64,000 nucleotides of DNA from Lacihabitans sp. CCS-44 (GTDB taxonomy: Bacteria; Bacteroidota; Bacteroidia; Cytophagales; Spirosomataceae). The position numbers were made by a program, and so were the translations under genes. The stretch lies in assembly GCF_024343735.1 (NCBI RefSeq), contig NZ_RJUE01000055.1, positions 1 to 64,000 of the forward strand. Reading direction: 5' to 3'. This document shows positions 16,905 through 25,882 of this stretch, piece after piece (position 1 is the stretch's first letter; each line of letters begins with the position of its first letter). The notes beneath the pieces were generated by a model, which was not told where the DNA came from, did no database searches, and saw nothing but the letters and a program-made list of their open reading frames with translations.

Positions 16905-17360
16905 TTATTTGCTAAAAACTAACTTGGCTATTCCTCGTGCTTGGTTGTCAAGCTCGATATTCAGCACCATGCGGTGGTCGTCGAGGTGTGTAAGTTGGTA
17001 GTTTTCGGTGTCTCCTTTGGCGTGTTTTAATTGTAAAATATGCCCACGGCCTTTCAAAACCCACTTTACAGATTTCGAAGTTTTGCCGTTCTTTAGTTTC
17101 AAGTTTCCGCTTGGTTCGAAAGTCCATGTTTCGGCTTCATGAATGACCAGATCCTTGGCAATTTCGGTTTTTTCAAGGTCTGATATAGTCTTTCCTATTG
17201 TTGAATTCGCCAAAAACTTATCTGTCTTTTCGTACTCCCAATCCATTTCTTTCCATGCACCTAAAATGGTTTTTTCTGGATTTTTGCCAGTCTTCAAAAA
17301 GGCAGTAAGCCCAAATGACAGTAAACCACAAATAAAAATAAAAAAGGAGGTTTTTTTCAT
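16905..17360 (-). CDS. Hypothetical exported protein
   Basis: I do not recognise this 151-residue protein. It has an N-terminal hydrophobic signal or anchor (MKKTSFFIFICGLLSFGLTAF), then a region beginning ILGAWKEMDWEYEK that resembles the 'LxGxW' opening of lipocalin-like Bacteroidota proteins. The remainder reads as alternating beta strands (TWTFEPSGNLKLKNG, GHILQLKH), consistent with a small beta-barrel. It is 56 bases upstream of the Usp-like gene start on the same strand side but not clearly in one operon. Confidence 0.6.
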   Translation of the reverse strand: MKKTSFFIFICGLLSFGLTAFLKTGKNPEKTILGAWKEMDWEYEKTDKFLANSTIGKTISDLEKTEIAKDLVIHEAETWTFEPSGNLKLKNGKTSKSVKWVLKGRGHILQLKHAKGDTENYQLTHLDDHRMVLNIELDNQARGIAKLVFSK

Positions 17361-17416
17361 GATAAAATTATTAGTTTGTATACGGTCAAAGATTTATTTG
17401 TACAGGTTTTGAGATA

Positions 17417-17920
17417 TCAGTTGCTAGTTGCAAAGCTGCTTTGGAACAACTCGGCCAATTCACCTTTTTCTGGAACGAAGGCTTCGCTGTATAGTGATAT
17501 TTCCTCGTAGTCTATGCTGCTGTTTTTTATGAAGGGCCTTAAGTCGAAGCTGTTTTTTTGATTTTTATTGGATACAAAACTGCCACTTATAAATGCAAAA
17601 TCTATCTTGTTGCTTTGCAGAAAAGTCTCAAACGCTCCCCGATTGTAACCCGTAAAAATGTCTTTTCGGATGATATGAATTTTGGAGTTGAATTTGTTTT
17701 TGAGTACACTCAGTCCTTCTTCAAATGCTTCGTTGTATAGAGAATCTATAACTTTTGATTTTGAGAAAAAGAGCATATCTGTTATGGAATCGCTTGTAGA
17801 ATAGCCATAAACCAGCACAATGTTGTGCCTTTGGTTACCCAATTTGTTCTCCAACACATATTTCAGAAGATTCAACGATGAAATAGAAAAATCGGTTGTT
17901 ACAAGAATATTTTTGTTCAT
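17417..17920 (-). CDS. Universal-stress-protein-like protein
   Basis: The 167-residue protein begins MNKNILVTTDFSISSLNLLKY, matching the first beta strand and helix of the UspA fold, and continues with HNIVLVYGYS. The usual GxxGxxxxG nucleotide loop near the C-terminus is not evident; IDFAFISGSFVSNK stands in its place, so ATP binding is uncertain. An upstream in-frame start at 17962 would add 14 unrelated residues; 17920 places the strand at the N-terminus. Cytosolic; role unknown. Confidence 0.7.
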   Translation of the reverse strand: MNKNILVTTDFSISSLNLLKYVLENKLGNQRHNIVLVYGYSTSDSITDMLFFSKSKVIDSLYNEAFEEGLSVLKNKFNSKIHIIRKDIFTGYNRGAFETFLQSNKIDFAFISGSFVSNKNQKNSFDLRPFIKNSSIDYEEISLYSEAFVPEKGELAELFQSSFATSN

Positions 17921-18163
17921 GTCTGTCTTTGTTTTATTTGATGACACAAACCTAATACCCACTTATTAGACTCATTTAAGAGCCATATTAGTATGACATT
18001 AAAATATCAAGAAGAGATTAGAGTGGTATTAGAATATAAATTTTTGGAAGATCTGAAGGGTGTTTTTTGCAAAAAAACATGCGGCTATAAAGCGTATATG
18101 CTTCCAGAAATTTTATTTTTTGGAGTAAACACATTTCCGGAAAATGAATGTGAACCAAAGAAA

Positions 18164-19531
18164 TCAGAACTGGCCTATGGGAAGTTTTATTTGCACAGTG
18201 GTGCCAATGTTTTGGATTGAACTTACCAACAACTCGCCGCCATGCATGCGTATGATGTTACGTGTTAATGGTAGGCCTATGCCATATCCTTCGAAATTCT
18301 GAGTGTTTGATGCCCTAAAAAACGGGTCATATATGTAGTCCATTTCGTTTTCGGGAATTCCGATGCCCGAGTCTTTGACCACCACAAGTATATGTGTGTC
18401 TGAGGAACCAAGCGAAACATTTACGACATCGAACTTCGAGTATTTACAAGCATTGATGATGACATTGCTGACAGCAAGGTGTAGTAGTTGATTATTGCCA
18501 TTTACTTTGAGTTTCATTGGGTTTTCGGGCAATAAACTCATGTCTATCATTACTTTATTTTTGGGATTTATCTTTTCTGTGGTCAATTTTACGTCCCACA
18601 GTAGCTGGTCCATTCTTACTTTGTCAAACTTTATAGTTTTTCCATTAAAACCAGTTTGGGCAAGAAAAAGCAGAGCTTGCGTTTTTTTGTCCAGGTTTTC
18701 GGCTTCTTCCAGAATCACTTTTATGGTTTCTATGTACTCTTCAATACTTCTGATTTTAGTGAGGGTTACGTCTGCTTCACCAATAATGGCCGTGAGTGGT
18801 GTGCGAAGTTCATGCGATGCATTGCTGATGAAGTTGTTTTGGGTGTTGAACGACGTTTCCATTCGGTTAAGCATATTGTTAAAGGTCTTGGCGAGTTCAT
18901 CTAGCTCGTCGCCTTCGCCTTTTTGTTCCAGTCTTAAATGCAGGTTTTCAAGGTTTATTTGTTTTACTTTTTCGGTAATCTGGGTGATTGGCCTGAAAAC
19001 AAAACGCATCAGAAAGTAAGAAATGATAACTGCCAACAGTGAGGCCACAATCAAAGAAACCCAAAGCGTTTTGTTAAGATATTTCTTTTGATGCAGAAGT
19101 AAATAATTTTCTGCTGAGCTTACTACTATGTAGTTTTTGTCATTTATCAGAAGCATTTTGCCTTTCGAATATGCTTTTTTGTCGAAGTGTTCGGCTTGTT
19201 TATTGGTTGCTATTTCTGTGTAAAATTTTAATGGTAAGTTGGTTATAAGTATTTCTTGTTTGAAGCCCATAATGCCAATATATTCGAACACATAATTTTT
19301 TTCATTAGGAAATTCTGCCTCTACACCTTGAATATAACCGTCTTTTAGCTCAGGTTTGGACTTTAGTTTTGCTTTTAAGACGGTGTCGATGTGAGCATCC
19401 AGAAGTTTGTAAAAGTCGTCTTTTGAGTAGGTGTTTTCAAAAAAATACACAAATCCACCAAATACCAGAATTATCAAAAAAAATGAAGTTAGTAATAGGA
19501 GATTTGCCTTTAATTGAATTTTCATATGCAT
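18164..19531 (-). CDS. Two-component sensor histidine kinase
   Basis: The 455-residue kinase has two membrane helices (about residues 9-28 and 155-175) around a periplasmic sensor region, then a HAMP segment (FRPITQITEKVKQIN). The HisKA H-box is NFISNASHELRTPLTAI, with the phosphorylated His. The ATPase motifs are the N-box VSNVIINACKYS, G1 DSGIGIPE and G2 GYGIGLPL. It phosphorylates the response regulator encoded just upstream. A TTG codon 18 bases earlier also could start it, but ATG at 19531 or 19525 is more likely. The sensed signal is unknown; the neighbouring copper genes suggest metal or envelope stress. Confidence 0.92.
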   Translation of the reverse strand: MHMKIQLKANLLLLTSFFLIILVFGGFVYFFENTYSKDDFYKLLDAHIDTVLKAKLKSKPELKDGYIQGVEAEFPNEKNYVFEYIGIMGFKQEILITNLPLKFYTEIATNKQAEHFDKKAYSKGKMLLINDKNYIVVSSAENYLLLHQKKYLNKTLWVSLIVASLLAVIISYFLMRFVFRPITQITEKVKQINLENLHLRLEQKGEGDELDELAKTFNNMLNRMETSFNTQNNFISNASHELRTPLTAIIGEADVTLTKIRSIEEYIETIKVILEEAENLDKKTQALLFLAQTGFNGKTIKFDKVRMDQLLWDVKLTTEKINPKNKVMIDMSLLPENPMKLKVNGNNQLLHLAVSNVIINACKYSKFDVVNVSLGSSDTHILVVVKDSGIGIPENEMDYIYDPFFRASNTQNFEGYGIGLPLTRNIIRMHGGELLVSSIQNIGTTVQIKLPIGQF

Positions 19532-19657
19532 TTTTTTTGAATCTCCCAAAACCTGGCTCTGGTCTGGGAATATTACGTCTGTTTTTATTTTTCAAATAAA
19601 CTTCAAAAAACCAAACATGTTATGTTTTTCAGATTAGAATATGATGAGAATGTTTTG

Positions 19658-20353
19658 CTAACATTTAAGTACGTAACCCATGCCTATTATGGTCTGAATG
19701 AGCTTGGTGTCGCTGAGGACGTCTACTTTTTTTCGAAGGTAGTTTACATATACATCCACAACATTGGTGCCGAGGTCGTAGTTTACACCCCACACTTCTT
19801 CTAGAATATCAAGCCTCGAAAGGACTCGCTCTTTATTTTGTATAAAAAACAACAGAAGCCTATATTCGGTAGTAGTCAGCGAGATTTCTTGACCATTGCG
19901 TGTCACCGTTTTGGTGTAGTCATTTACCACCAAATCGTCTATTCTGTAAATAAATTCCTCCTGAGCGTCGGGTTTTGGCAAGGAAGTGTTTTCGGTTCTA
20001 CGCAATAGATTTCTAATACGAGCCAATAATTCTATAAACTTAAAAGGCTTTACGATATAGTCATCTGCCCTGTATTCAAGGCCCATTACGATGTTTTCTG
20101 AGGTGCCCAAGGCCGAGAGAAATATAATGGGTACTGACAGGTCTTTTTTTCGAATTTCTTTACAAACTTCATAGCCGTTGAGTTCAGGAAGCATAATGTC
20201 CAGTACGATAAGGTCGAAATCGTTTTCTAAGGCCAAAGTAAGGCCAGATTTGCCGTCAAAAGCTACCGTAACTTCAAAACCTTCTTCGTAGAGACCCTTT
20301 TTAATGAAAGAAACTACATGAGCTTCGTCTTCTACCAACAGTATTTTTTTCAT
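19658..20353 (-). CDS. OmpR-family response regulator
   Basis: The 231-residue protein has a receiver domain beginning MKKILLVEDEAHVV, with the phospho-accepting Asp in LIVLDIMLPELNG near residue 51, the conserved Thr/Ser in IIFLSAL and the Lys in DDYIVKPF. A winged-helix DNA-binding domain follows (TTEYRLLLFFIQNKERVLSR through VVDVYVNYLRKKV). A longer frame from 20416 would add 21 residues before the receiver strand and is rejected. It precedes its cognate kinase by 126 bases and sits downstream of the copper/redox operon, so it may control those genes. Confidence 0.94.
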   Translation of the reverse strand: MKKILLVEDEAHVVSFIKKGLYEEGFEVTVAFDGKSGLTLALENDFDLIVLDIMLPELNGYEVCKEIRKKDLSVPIIFLSALGTSENIVMGLEYRADDYIVKPFKFIELLARIRNLLRRTENTSLPKPDAQEEFIYRIDDLVVNDYTKTVTRNGQEISLTTTEYRLLLFFIQNKERVLSRLDILEEVWGVNYDLGTNVVDVYVNYLRKKVDVLSDTKLIQTIIGMGYVLKC

Positions 20354-20574
20354 GAAAGAATATTGTTTTTTATTTAAGTCTCTGTTGAGAAATGGGTGTT
20401 TTGTTGTAAAAATCAAAAATAGGCTTTTGAGACTTACGGTGAAACAAAATGGAGAAATAAATGATACAGTTAGAAACTCCTCGATAGCTGCATTTTGTTT
20501 AAAAGGAGGAATCGACCAATATTAATTTTCAAGATGACAAGCAAAAAGCTTGCTTAATTCTGTCGTTTTTTACT

Positions 20575-21477
20575 TCAAAACAACAAAGTCAAATGGCACA
20601 TAAAGCTGTTTCTGAGCTTCAATTCGGAGCCTGAAAGGGCTTGAATCATGGGTTTTTGAAATAAAAATCCGGCCGTTATTCTTTTATAGTAGATTTCGCT
20701 TCCAATCATGGCAGTAGTCATATATCCGCCCGAAAACCGATTGTCTATACCATTTTGTTTGTCGTTTTTGGCATGTTCTCCTAAAACGCCCAGGTTTGGC
20801 AAAAAAGTAAAATCCCCAGCAGTTAATTGCATAAATCCGTTCACTATGGCTCTGCTTTTGTTGGCAAATTTGTAATGGTTTTTGTTGGTGCCGTTTATTT
20901 TATAGCTGAGGTCTAGGTTTAGGCCAATTTGGTTTTTTCGCACGGTATAAATGCTGTTGATGATATAATCCACAGAACCTGTACCCAATTGGAAGTTTGG
21001 ATTGGCTACTTCGTCCTCTGTCATTGCATAGTCGTATTTTCCGGTGGGTAGTTTTATGCCGCCGCCCAAAAGCCAAATGTGGTCGAGCGTATGGGCAGTG
21101 CTATCAAAGAATGTATTGACGATATTGTAATGGGCAAGAGCAGACACATCGCCAATTCCGGATAGTTTTTTTTGATCTCCAGAGGCCACCATGGTTTGGG
21201 TGTTAGATTGTAAAGAGCCCATTAAAATCAACTGCGTTTTCTTGATCGGATACAATCTCAGCCATGGTTCCATGGCTTGGAAGTTTTCCTCAGTTCTCAG
21301 TAAATTGCTCGTAAAATGCGAATCAAAGGTTTTGGTTTGATACCGCAGTCCGCCAAATTTAAAATGAGATTGGGGCAAAATCCCAAAGAATGACGAACCG
21401 TTTCCGCAGCCACAAACGTCACATGCTGAGGTATTTAGTGTAGTTAATAATACGATTAAAAATATTAAATTTTTCAT
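20575..21477 (-). CDS. Exported protein with N-terminal CDVCGCG motif
   Basis: The 300-residue protein has a signal peptide (MKNLIFLIVLLTTLNTSA) and a mature N-terminus CDVCGCGNGSSFFGILP with three closely spaced Cys. The rest is rich in alternating strands ending LCMCHLTLLF-like (NSFMCHLTLLF), consistent with an outer-membrane barrel. I recall such proteins beside MbnP/MauG genes in Bacteroidota, where they are loosely annotated as transporter-like. A role in copper binding or passage is inferred from the Cys motif and neighbours only. Its start overlaps the PepSY gene stop by 4 bases, so the two are translationally linked. Confidence 0.65.
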   Translation of the reverse strand: MKNLIFLIVLLTTLNTSACDVCGCGNGSSFFGILPQSHFKFGGLRYQTKTFDSHFTSNLLRTEENFQAMEPWLRLYPIKKTQLILMGSLQSNTQTMVASGDQKKLSGIGDVSALAHYNIVNTFFDSTAHTLDHIWLLGGGIKLPTGKYDYAMTEDEVANPNFQLGTGSVDYIINSIYTVRKNQIGLNLDLSYKINGTNKNHYKFANKSRAIVNGFMQLTAGDFTFLPNLGVLGEHAKNDKQNGIDNRFSGGYMTTAMIGSEIYYKRITAGFLFQKPMIQALSGSELKLRNSFMCHLTLLF

Positions 21478-22565
21478 GATATTTTTCTTTTTCGTCTATA
21501 CCAAAGCAAAAAGCCAGTAATGGCCAATAAACCAGGCGTTAGTCCGATGGTGATGTAAAATACTTTTATTAAATGTCCGCCGAAATTTCCCACGTGCAAG
21601 GGAAAAGCAAAAGCCTCGAGTTTTTCAGTAAAAGCAAGTTGGTCGAAAGTCCCAATCTTAAGCAATTCGCCATTTTGGGCATCAAAAACGACCGAGTTTC
21701 CACCTGCAAACATTTCGTTTTGGCCTTTTATGTTGCCTCTGATGCTGAATTTCTTTTCTGCTTGGGTTGGAAAATATACATAACCGGGGTCCAAATCAGG
21801 ATGAATCTGACGAGCTTGTGCAAACATTTTATCAAAGGACGTTTTGGCCAAAGTATTTTTGGGTGTCGGCATGGTTTCTTTGTCCCAAGTTTCTTTTTCA
21901 AAAGCAAAAATATTCATCCAGAAACCCGTAAAAAATATGATGGTATTGAAAAAAAGTGACCATACGCCCACAATTCTATGCAAATCGGAAGTAAACATTC
22001 TCCAGTTTTTGTCTTTGAGTTTTACTCTGAATGTCAGGACTTTCCAGATGTATTTGCGGTAAATTATAAATCCAGTAATAACAGAAATAAGCATAGTCAG
22101 CCCAAAAATGGCCGAAAGTGCAGCTCCAGGCATTCCCAAATGCAATGAAAAATGCAATTGAAAAATCCACTCTATCCAGCCCACTTCCAGGTCGTCGCCT
22201 CTTCCATGTCGCAGGATTTCCCCAGTGAACTGGTTGATGGTTAAGGCTCCTAAGTCGTATGAGACCAACCTTGAATCATTTAGATAAAGTCTAAAATGAT
22301 AGGGTAGGTTTTTGTCGGCATTTGGGTTTATCCAAGCGAGCCCATCCAGATGGGTATATTTATCCGTTATGATTTTGTAAATACTGTCCAGTGGCAAGGG
22401 TTTCTTATCCGAAACAATAGGTTTTTGATAAAAAAACTCTTCTAATTGGTCTTTGTAAACCAAAATAGACCCACTGAGGCCATATATCAACAAGAAAAAT
22501 CCGGTGACAAGGCCAAACCACTTGTGGAGGCTGTATATAAATCTTAATATCTGATTCTTTCTCAA
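21474..22565 (-). CDS. PepSY-associated TM-helix protein
   Basis: The 363-residue inner-membrane protein begins with the family hallmark HKWFGLVTGFFLLIYGLSGS and has three further helix clusters, including HFSLHLGMPGAALSAIFGL, LHRIVGVWSLFFNTIIFFTGFWMN and the C-terminal GLLAITGFLLWYRRKRK. Periplasmic PepSY-type segments lie between. Conserved His residues in several helices could hold heme. Family members are often tied to metal (iron or copper) reduction or siderophore handling. It overlaps the YHS gene by 4 bases upstream and the CDVCGCG gene downstream. Confidence 0.88.
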   Translation of the reverse strand: MRKNQILRFIYSLHKWFGLVTGFFLLIYGLSGSILVYKDQLEEFFYQKPIVSDKKPLPLDSIYKIITDKYTHLDGLAWINPNADKNLPYHFRLYLNDSRLVSYDLGALTINQFTGEILRHGRGDDLEVGWIEWIFQLHFSLHLGMPGAALSAIFGLTMLISVITGFIIYRKYIWKVLTFRVKLKDKNWRMFTSDLHRIVGVWSLFFNTIIFFTGFWMNIFAFEKETWDKETMPTPKNTLAKTSFDKMFAQARQIHPDLDPGYVYFPTQAEKKFSIRGNIKGQNEMFAGGNSVVFDAQNGELLKIGTFDQLAFTEKLEAFAFPLHVGNFGGHLIKVFYITIGLTPGLLAITGFLLWYRRKRKIS

Positions 22566-22804
22566 TTTTTTACGAATTTCTCGGGATGTTTGTCAAATGA
22601 GTCTTTGCACATTTTACTACAAAACCCGTATTGTTTTTCTTTATGTGTCGAAACCAGTTTTGTGCCTTTTTTTACGGTCATTTTGCAAACTGGGTCGGTA
22701 TCATTTTTCGCTAAAGTTTCAGACTTCTCTTTTTTTGGATCTTGTTGAAATGCTAGGGCCTGAATACTTGCCAGAATACTGATTGCTAAAATTAATCTTT
22801 TCAT
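22562..22804 (-). CDS. Exported YHS-domain protein
   Basis: The 80-residue protein has a signal peptide (MKRLILAISILASIQALAF) and then a YHS domain: DPVCKMTVKKGT, then QYGFCSKMCKDSFDKHPEKF. The three Cys and the DPVCKM motif are the usual metal-site features of this domain, found in copper ATPases and monooxygenases. A periplasmic copper-binding role is likely from family and context. It lies between the MauG-like gene (21 bases upstream) and the PepSY gene (overlapping) in one operon. Confidence 0.85.
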   Translation of the reverse strand: MKRLILAISILASIQALAFQQDPKKEKSETLAKNDTDPVCKMTVKKGTKLVSTHKEKQYGFCSKMCKDSFDKHPEKFVKN

Positions 22805-22825
22805 ATTTGTTTGATTTTAAATTTG

Positions 22826-23872
22826 TTACGGTGCAAATCGCTTATTTTTTAAAAATTCTTCATCGGTGAGTGTTTTTAGAAAGGCAATGATCTGACTTTT
22901 CTCTTTTGAGGTAAGTGCAATTCCTCTCTTGGTATTTTTCTTAAAAATAGGATCCAAATTTTCTAAATCCGCCATGCCGCCATCGGCATAATGATCTAGC
23001 ACATCTTCAAGACTGCTGAACCTGCCATCGTGCATGTAGGGGAAAGTGTACTCAATGTTTCTCAGACTCGGTACTTTGAATTTGTACTTATCATCGCTGA
23101 GTTCAGTGATTCTAAATCTTCCGAAATCTACAAAATTTCTGAAAAAATCTGTCGGAAGACCATTTGACTTGAAAGATTCATCCGTAAACAATGGTTCTGG
23201 GTGGCAGCTGCCACAACCTTTTTCGTTAAAAAGTGTTAGACCAACTTTTTCATCATTGCTAAAATTGGCCTTGCCTGTTTTGTATTGGTCATATTTTGAG
23301 TTAGCCGATACCAAAGTGAGCATAAACTGGGAGAGTGATTTCAGAAATCTTTCCGTTGTTACCTCTTCCGTCCCGAAGGCTTTTTTGAATATCGGTGGAT
23401 AACTTTGGTCATTCCTGAGTTTTTCCAAAACGTTCCCAATTTTCTCATCCATTTCCACTGGATTTTCAATAGGTGCAATAGAAAATAAGTCTAAGTCAAA
23501 AACCCCACCATCCCAAAAAAAAGTTTTCTGCCAAGCTAAATTTTGTAAAGCAGGGCCATTTCGTGGCCCCACTTGTCCATCAATACCGTGGCTTTGAGCA
23601 TGGCCGTGGTGTGTGAATGCATAAGCTTGATTATGACATTCGGCACAAGAAATGGTCCCATCTCGCGAGAGTTTACCGTCGAAAAATATTTTTTTACCCA
23701 AAAGAAAACCATCCTCTGTGATGGGGTTGGACTCCATTTTGTAAGAAGTATTAGGAAAAGTACTTGGCACTTCAAACAATACCATAGGAGCATCTGGTTC
23801 AGTAGTTTTTTCTTTCGAGCAACCCCAAAGAATTAAAGTTAAGACAAGTAAAATTCCTAATTTCTTCTTCAT
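22826..23872 (-). CDS. Diheme cytochrome c peroxidase, MbnH/MauG-like
   Basis: The 348-residue lipoprotein (lipobox LILWGCS) has two c-type heme sites, CAECH near residue 76 and CGSCH near residue 219, in the bacterial diheme peroxidase fold (LFFDGKLSRDGTISCAECH, GPRNGPALQNLAWQ, VPSLRNIEYTFPYMHDGRF). Immediately upstream is an MbnP-like gene with a 6-base gap. In known MbnP/MbnH pairs the diheme enzyme oxidises a Trp of MbnP to kynurenine, completing a Cu(I) site. That pairing, not hydrogen peroxide removal, is the likely role here. Confidence 0.88.
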   Translation of the reverse strand: MKKKLGILLVLTLILWGCSKEKTTEPDAPMVLFEVPSTFPNTSYKMESNPITEDGFLLGKKIFFDGKLSRDGTISCAECHNQAYAFTHHGHAQSHGIDGQVGPRNGPALQNLAWQKTFFWDGGVFDLDLFSIAPIENPVEMDEKIGNVLEKLRNDQSYPPIFKKAFGTEEVTTERFLKSLSQFMLTLVSANSKYDQYKTGKANFSNDEKVGLTLFNEKGCGSCHPEPLFTDESFKSNGLPTDFFRNFVDFGRFRITELSDDKYKFKVPSLRNIEYTFPYMHDGRFSSLEDVLDHYADGGMADLENLDPIFKKNTKRGIALTSKEKSQIIAFLKTLTDEEFLKNKRFAP

Positions 23873-23878
23873 TTCGGC

Positions 23879-24664
23879 TTACATTTCGTCGTTATGAACG
23901 TGTTCTACTGCAAACATATCTTTGTAATTGTTGGCCACAGCCACCCCTAAAGTCGGACTCATGATGGTATTGCTTTCCGCAATTTTTAATGAAGTTTTAA
24001 AAACCTTCCGAGCATCTACAGTCAAATGAACCTCTGGAGCTATGTTTTTTCTTACTTTGGCAAGGTCAGCCATACTGAGTGTTACTGTGCGAAGATTATT
24101 GACTGTTTTTGCCGACATACCGCCAAAGCCCCCAATATGAAACTTGTAATCTTTTGCGGCATTCGTGGATTTCGTAGATTTTCCTTCCATTTTGAAGAAA
24201 ATGTAGCCTGAATTCCACGACCAATACATGTTGTCGGTTCCATAAGATGCTGGGTCTAGAACACCCGTTCTTTGGGCAACATCCGAAACCGATTTTGCAC
24301 TATCCACACCTACCATGAAAGACACGGAGGTATAATCACCCGCAGGTACATCTGTCAAAGTGATGACTTTGCTCTCAGCTAAAGATTCTTTTACCAAGAA
24401 ATATTTATCAGCAAATTTTAACTCTGTTCCATCTGATTTTTTCAGAATGATATTACTCACGAAATAGTTGAAAGTAGAAATGGTGAAATCTTCCCCCGAG
24501 GCGTTGGTAAAAGTCTTGGTGTTGAGCATAAAGGCTTCAGTACCCACCAAGTGTTCAAAGTGGAGACTAACACTATTTTTATCATTTGGATTAATATCCG
24601 AAGTTTCACAGGCCGCAAAGAACACAGAAATGCCTAAAGCTAAAGCAAGTGCTATTTTTTTCAT
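23879..24664 (-). CDS. MbnP-family copper-binding lipoprotein
   Basis: The 261-residue protein has a lipoprotein signal (ALGISVFFAACET) and the MbnP-type body: SVSLHFEHLVG at the start, NYFVSNIILKKSDG, the Trp-rich motif NMYWSWNSGYIFFKMEG, and a His-containing C-terminus (FAVEHVHNDEM). In characterised MbnP proteins one Trp becomes kynurenine and takes part in Cu(I) binding. The WSW motif holds plausible target residues. It heads the operon leading to the MbnH-like enzyme, YHS, PepSY and CDVCGCG genes. Confidence 0.85.
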   Translation of the reverse strand: MKKIALALALGISVFFAACETSDINPNDKNSVSLHFEHLVGTEAFMLNTKTFTNASGEDFTISTFNYFVSNIILKKSDGTELKFADKYFLVKESLAESKVITLTDVPAGDYTSVSFMVGVDSAKSVSDVAQRTGVLDPASYGTDNMYWSWNSGYIFFKMEGKSTKSTNAAKDYKFHIGGFGGMSAKTVNNLRTVTLSMADLAKVRKNIAPEVHLTVDARKVFKTSLKIAESNTIMSPTLGVAVANNYKDMFAVEHVHNDEM

Positions 24665-24805
24665 TTTTTTGAAATATAATTTTTAAAAGAAATAAGAATA
24701 TTCTCATGTCCTGGATTGAAAAAAATCCAAAGGCATGAAACATCACCGAATTATATAATTTATAATAACCGATGAATAATTAGAATAAAACCTGAACTGA
24801 AAAAA

Positions 24806-25207
24806 TTATACCTGTGGAGGGTGAAAAAATGAAAAAGCGTTTTTTGAAGAGAAGAATTCTGAGTAAATGAAATTTGGATTTTCCTTTACCAAGAAGGGTT
24901 TTTGAAGAAAAAAATCTGTGAAAAGATTGGCTTTTATCTCGGATTCGAACGAAAGCAGTTTAGTGATGAAGTTTCCTGTAGCTTGTTTTTTGTCTTCTTG
25001 CTCGGCCTTTTCAAGTTGTTTGGCCAAATAACATTTACCGTCGCAGTGCAATTCTGGTAGGCTTTTGTTAACACAATAATTCTTGATAATGAAGTCTTTG
25101 CGGAGTTCATAATCGGCAAAAATAAGCGGAGCCATTAACATCTTAAATGTTACGGTAATAAGCAAAACGGCCCCTGTTATTTTTTTTATCAAGTCCATAT
25201 TTGACAC
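24806..25207 (-). CDS. Small exported or anchored Cys-rich protein
   Basis: The 133-residue protein has an N-terminal hydrophobic segment (about residues 9-29) and then IIKNYCVNKSLPELHCDGKCYLAKQLEKA split across residues 40-70, with a CxxxC pair (CDGKC). The C-terminal part is Phe-rich without clear motif. I recall similar short proteins near copper genes in Bacteroidota but cannot name a characterised family. The Cys spacing suggests metal or redox chemistry. It lies 141 bases upstream of MbnP on the same strand; the first ATG shown may be preceded by a true start at the second Met (MDLIKK). Confidence 0.6.
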   Translation of the reverse strand: MSNMDLIKKITGAVLLITVTFKMLMAPLIFADYELRKDFIIKNYCVNKSLPELHCDGKCYLAKQLEKAEQEDKKQATGNFITKLLSFESEIKANLFTDFFLQKPFLVKENPNFIYSEFFSSKNAFSFFHPPQV

Positions 25208-25318
25208 AAATGTAATCCGAGTTTTTAGAAATTGTATTGACGAATATCATAAAAGCGGTATTCGTTGAGTTTTGCAAATCAGCCAAAGGCGAAAAACTCA
25301 CCTTTGGCTTAAAATGTT

Positions 25319-25858
25319 TTATTTTGGAAGAATAACGGTGTCTATCACATGTACCCAGCCATTTGAGGCTTTTACTGAGCCAAGAATCTTGTTACCATCT
25401 ACATAAGTTGCTCCATCTTTTATGGTGAAAGTCACGTTGCTACCGTCCACCATACCCATCGATTGCCCATCTTGGAAAAAGTCAGCTGCTAAGGCCGAGG
25501 TCATCACGTGGTGTTGAAGAATTGTCTCCAATTTACTTTTGTTTTCGGGTTTCAAGAGATCTTCAACTGTGCCTTTCGGAAGTTTTTCAAAGGCCGCATT
25601 GGTAGGAGCAAAAACCGTAAATGGCCCAGCATTGGAGAGCGAGGTCACCAAGTCAGCAGCTGTTACGGCCGTTACCAAAGTAGTATGATCTGGCGAGGCA
25701 ATGGCCACTTTTACCACGTCTTTTTGGGATTCATCGTCTTTGACACCTTCTTGACCACTTAAAGCCACCTCATCAGTTGATGCTGTAGTGGCGGTTTCAC
25801 CAGATGTACAAGATGCCATTAAGACAACAAAGAACAAAACATAAAGTACTGATTTCAT
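25319..25858 (-). CDS. Fasciclin-domain lipoprotein
   Basis: The 179-residue protein has a lipobox (VVLMASCTS) and one fasciclin (FAS1) domain with the core motifs DHTTLVTAVTAADLVTSL, GPFTVFAPTNAAFEKLP and LQHHVM, ending HVIDTVILPK. FAS1 domains mediate adhesion or ligand binding at the cell surface. It starts 24 bases after nosY ends, so it may be the last gene of the nos operon; some Bacteroidota nos clusters do carry such a gene. Its contribution to N2O reduction is unknown. Confidence 0.9.
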   Translation of the reverse strand: MKSVLYVLFFVVLMASCTSGETATTASTDEVALSGQEGVKDDESQKDVVKVAIASPDHTTLVTAVTAADLVTSLSNAGPFTVFAPTNAAFEKLPKGTVEDLLKPENKSKLETILQHHVMTSALAADFFQDGQSMGMVDGSNVTFTIKDGATYVDGNKILGSVKASNGWVHVIDTVILPK

Positions 25859-25882
25859 GATAAATAAATTTTAAAGGTTTGA

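Noticed and set aside
17993-18220. A 75-codon plus-strand frame between the Usp-like gene and the histidine kinase
   Set aside because: It overlaps the conserved end of the kinase gene, has no promoter-like motif and its peptide shows no family features.
22826-23872. Simple cytochrome c peroxidase for hydrogen peroxide removal
   Set aside because: Its tight pairing with an MbnP gene points to the MbnH/MauG role, though peroxide reduction cannot be excluded by sequence.
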